A program made the translations under genes and the position numbers. A model generated the notes under the pieces. It did not search any database. It was given only the letters and a program-made list of their open reading frames with translations, and was not told the origin of the DNA. Positions 63,113-64,000 of a stretch of DNA of 64,000 nt are shown here, piece after piece. How positions within the stretch are numbered: position 1 is the first letter of the stretch; every line of letters begins with the position of its first letter. Source of the DNA: an uncultured Burkholderiales bacterium (lineage in GTDB: Bacteria > Pseudomonadota > Gammaproteobacteria > Burkholderiales > Burkholderiaceae_C); the NCBI GenBank assembly GCA_943908475.1, contig CALTTG010000014.1, positions 1 through 64,000 on the forward strand, in the 5' to 3' direction.

Positions 63113-63142
63113 AAAAAGCCCGTCTGATGACGGGCTTTTTTT
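63113..63142. terminator. Bidirectional terminator after fnr
   Basis: GCCCGTC (63118-63124) and GACGGGC (63129-63135) form a seven-base stem with loop TGAT, flanked by A5 and T7. It serves fnr and the convergent small membrane gene. Confidence 0.9.
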
Positions 63143-63151
63143 CATGGGGTG

Positions 63152-63412
63152 TCAGGAGCCCAAATGATGGGTCAGCGCCTGTTCACTGCGCCCCGGGACG
63201 CTCATCAGCCAATGACTGATGAGTGAAGCACCTGCGACCAAGGCCCAGAACATCAGGAAGGCCAGGCTGTACGCCGTGTTGGTGTCGGGCTGCCACGCTC
63301 CAAGTCGGAGCTGACCGGGATCGACCCAGGAAAAAACCACCATTTCCAACACTCCGGCCACCAAAAAAGCAGGCCAGAGGATCTGAGCGAGATGAAGTGC
63401 TCGATGGGTCAT
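63152..63412 (-). CDS. Small membrane protein of cbb3 oxidase cluster
   Basis: An 86-residue protein with two hydrophobic segments (about 9-28 and 48-68) around a short loop containing SWVDPGQLRLG. I do not recognise a named family, but similar two-segment proteins with a DP-x-x-LR loop occur after FixH-like genes in Burkholderiales cbb3 oxidase clusters. It is probably an accessory protein of oxidase assembly. Confidence 0.6.
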   Translation of the reverse strand: MTHRALHLAQILWPAFLVAGVLEMVVFSWVDPGQLRLGAWQPDTNTAYSLAFLMFWALVAGASLISHWLMSVPGRSEQALTHHLGS

Positions 63413-63433
63413 GTCCAGCTCCTGTGAGTTGCC

Positions 63434-63449
63434 AACATGACCACATGTT
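63434..63449. repeat. Short inverted repeat upstream of the small membrane gene
   Basis: AACATG and CATGTT flank a four-base loop (ACCA). It lies 22-37 bases ahead of the minus-strand ATG at 63412 and may be an operator or a weak hairpin in the leader. Confidence 0.35.
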
Positions 63450-63501
63450 CGCTCTTTCGACGCTCAAGTGTGCCCGGGATAACCCGCAGCAAACACCTCG
63501 G

Positions 63502-63756
63502 TCAGCGATCGGCCGGTGCAGTGGCGTTCTCAGCCGCCTTGTTGCGCCCCTGAAGGGCCGGCGCTTCACCCGGCTGATCGGTCTTCTTGCTGATGTCCAT
63601 CACGGGATCAACGTTTTTGTACGCGATGACCGCCGTGGTCACCCCCGCCACGATGACGATCAAGGGACCGCCGACGACCATCCACACGATGGGGTAGCGC
63701 CACCATGGCTTGGAAGCCTCGGGCGGCACGGCGGTTGTTGGAGATTGTTTGGTCAT
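63502..63756 (-). CDS. FixH/CcoH-like membrane protein, short form
   Basis: An 84-residue protein with the FixH N-terminal module: aromatic segment WWRYPIVWMVVGGPLIVIVAGVTTAVIA (one transmembrane helix, about 18-45) followed by NVDPVMD-type sequence. The periplasmic C-terminal domain of full FixH (about 150 residues) is missing; the last 30 residues are polar and probably disordered. It helps assemble the cbb3 oxidase. It lies between ccoG and the small membrane gene. Confidence 0.72.
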   Translation of the reverse strand: MTKQSPTTAVPPEASKPWWRYPIVWMVVGGPLIVIVAGVTTAVIAYKNVDPVMDISKKTDQPGEAPALQGRNKAAENATAPADR

Positions 63757-63772
63757 GATTGAAACGAGCCCC

Positions 63773-64000
63773 TCAACGCGGGACCATGAAAGTGGTTTTT
63801 TCTCGAACAGCCAATTCAGCTTCTGAACCAGCCCGTTGTCGCGTCACGACCATCTCGACTTGGTGAGCGCCTGTGCCCATCGTCTGGGCGATCTCGGGCG
63901 GGACGCGAACGGCCACGGGCACCCAACGCGCTTCGGCAGGGCCGAGGATGACTTCGGGCTGAACCAACACCTCGACCCGGGTCAGATTGTCCATGAACAC
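63773..64000 (-). CDS. ccoG: Cytochrome c oxidase accessory protein CcoG, C-terminal fragment (cut by window edge)
   Basis: The last 75 residues of a gene running off the right edge. The sequence TRVEVLVQPEVILGPAEARW with KTTFMVPR at the end matches the immunoglobulin-like C-terminal domain of CcoG/RdxA/FixG, a 4Fe-4S membrane protein for copper reduction and cbb3 oxidase assembly. The in-frame ATG within the window is internal, not the start. Confidence 0.85.
   Translation of the reverse strand: MFMDNLTRVEVLVQPEVILGPAEARWVPVAVRVPPEIAQTMGTGAHQVEMVVTRQRAGSEAELAVREKTTFMVPR

Overview
The window is GC-rich chromosomal DNA from a betaproteobacterium of the order Burkholderiales, most likely a Comamonadaceae or Leptothrix/Rubrivivax-type organism. 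This is inferred from gene content and order (smc-zipA-ligA, dapC-dapD-pilU-dapE-prmB, dnaX-ybaB-recR, pyrG-kdsA-eno-ftsB, clpA-clpS/csp/icd, a cbb3-oxidase maturation block next to hemN and fnr), not from a database search. Genes are densely packed. No gene-free stretch exceeds about 285 bases. I see no insertion sequence, prophage, CRISPR array, toxin-antitoxin pair or defence island.

Layout. 0-2 kb: the 5' part of an Orn/Lys/Arg decarboxylase, then an NfeD-stomatin (qmcA) pair. 2-3.5 kb: marR plus an alpha/beta hydrolase. 3.5-10.2 kb (minus strand): smc, zipA, ligA (chromosome condensation, division, replication). 10.3-12.3 kb: queF, a CbiM-like membrane protein and an exported unknown. 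12.3-17.8 kb: the lysine/diaminopimelate operon dapC-dapD-dapE with a PilU-type ATPase inside it and prmB at its end. 17.8-22.6 kb: a PhoD-like phosphatase, the ABC-F protein YheS and an NlpC/P60 hydrolase. 22.6-25 kb: moaA-mobA (molybdenum cofactor) and a GNAT acetyltransferase. 25-32 kb: rnhA and a methyltransferase divergent from gloB-mltD, then recR, ybaB and dnaX. 32-39.5 kb: rhlE, a secreted Lys/Ala-rich small protein, a prolyl-4-hydroxylase-like oxygenase with yaaA, a gamma-carbonic anhydrase with hslO, truC, and a nicotinamide riboside kinase with pnuC. 39-49.7 kb (minus): ftsB, eno, kdsA, pyrG, tRNA-Ser(GCU), lysC, tilS, accA, an AlkA-type glycosylase and cysS. 49.8-55.1 kb (plus): a tightly coupled envelope operon (TPR protein, L,D-transpeptidase, two cyclophilins, lpxH, mtfA). 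55.1-59.7 kb: clpA-clpS, a cold-shock protein and icd. 59.9-64 kb: a TauE/SafE-like membrane protein, hemN, fnr with a visible FNR box, and the end of a cbb3 oxidase assembly cluster (small membrane protein, FixH-like protein, CcoG C-terminus).

How the genes work together. Most are core genes: wall precursor and lysine synthesis (dap genes, lysC), wall turnover (mltD, NlpC/P60, L,D-transpeptidase), LPS (kdsA, lpxH), replication and repair (ligA, dnaX, recR, rnhA, alkA), and low-oxygen respiration (fnr, hemN, cco accessory genes). I found no convincing new multi-gene system. The more interesting signals are regulatory. A strong terminator-like hairpin lies in the pyrG leader between a clear -10 box and the start codon. 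Several genes (dapC, moaA, dnaX, the NlpC/P60 gene, gloB) have a -10 hexamer only 6-16 bases before the ATG with no Shine-Dalgarno sequence, which suggests leaderless mRNAs. A class-II FNR site fits the fnr promoter. A 14-base triplicated repeat separates mltD and recR. Smaller oddities include overlapping divergent start codons, abutting convergent stop codons, a cysteine-rich tail on the NadR-like kinase and an orphan CbiM-like protein beside queF.
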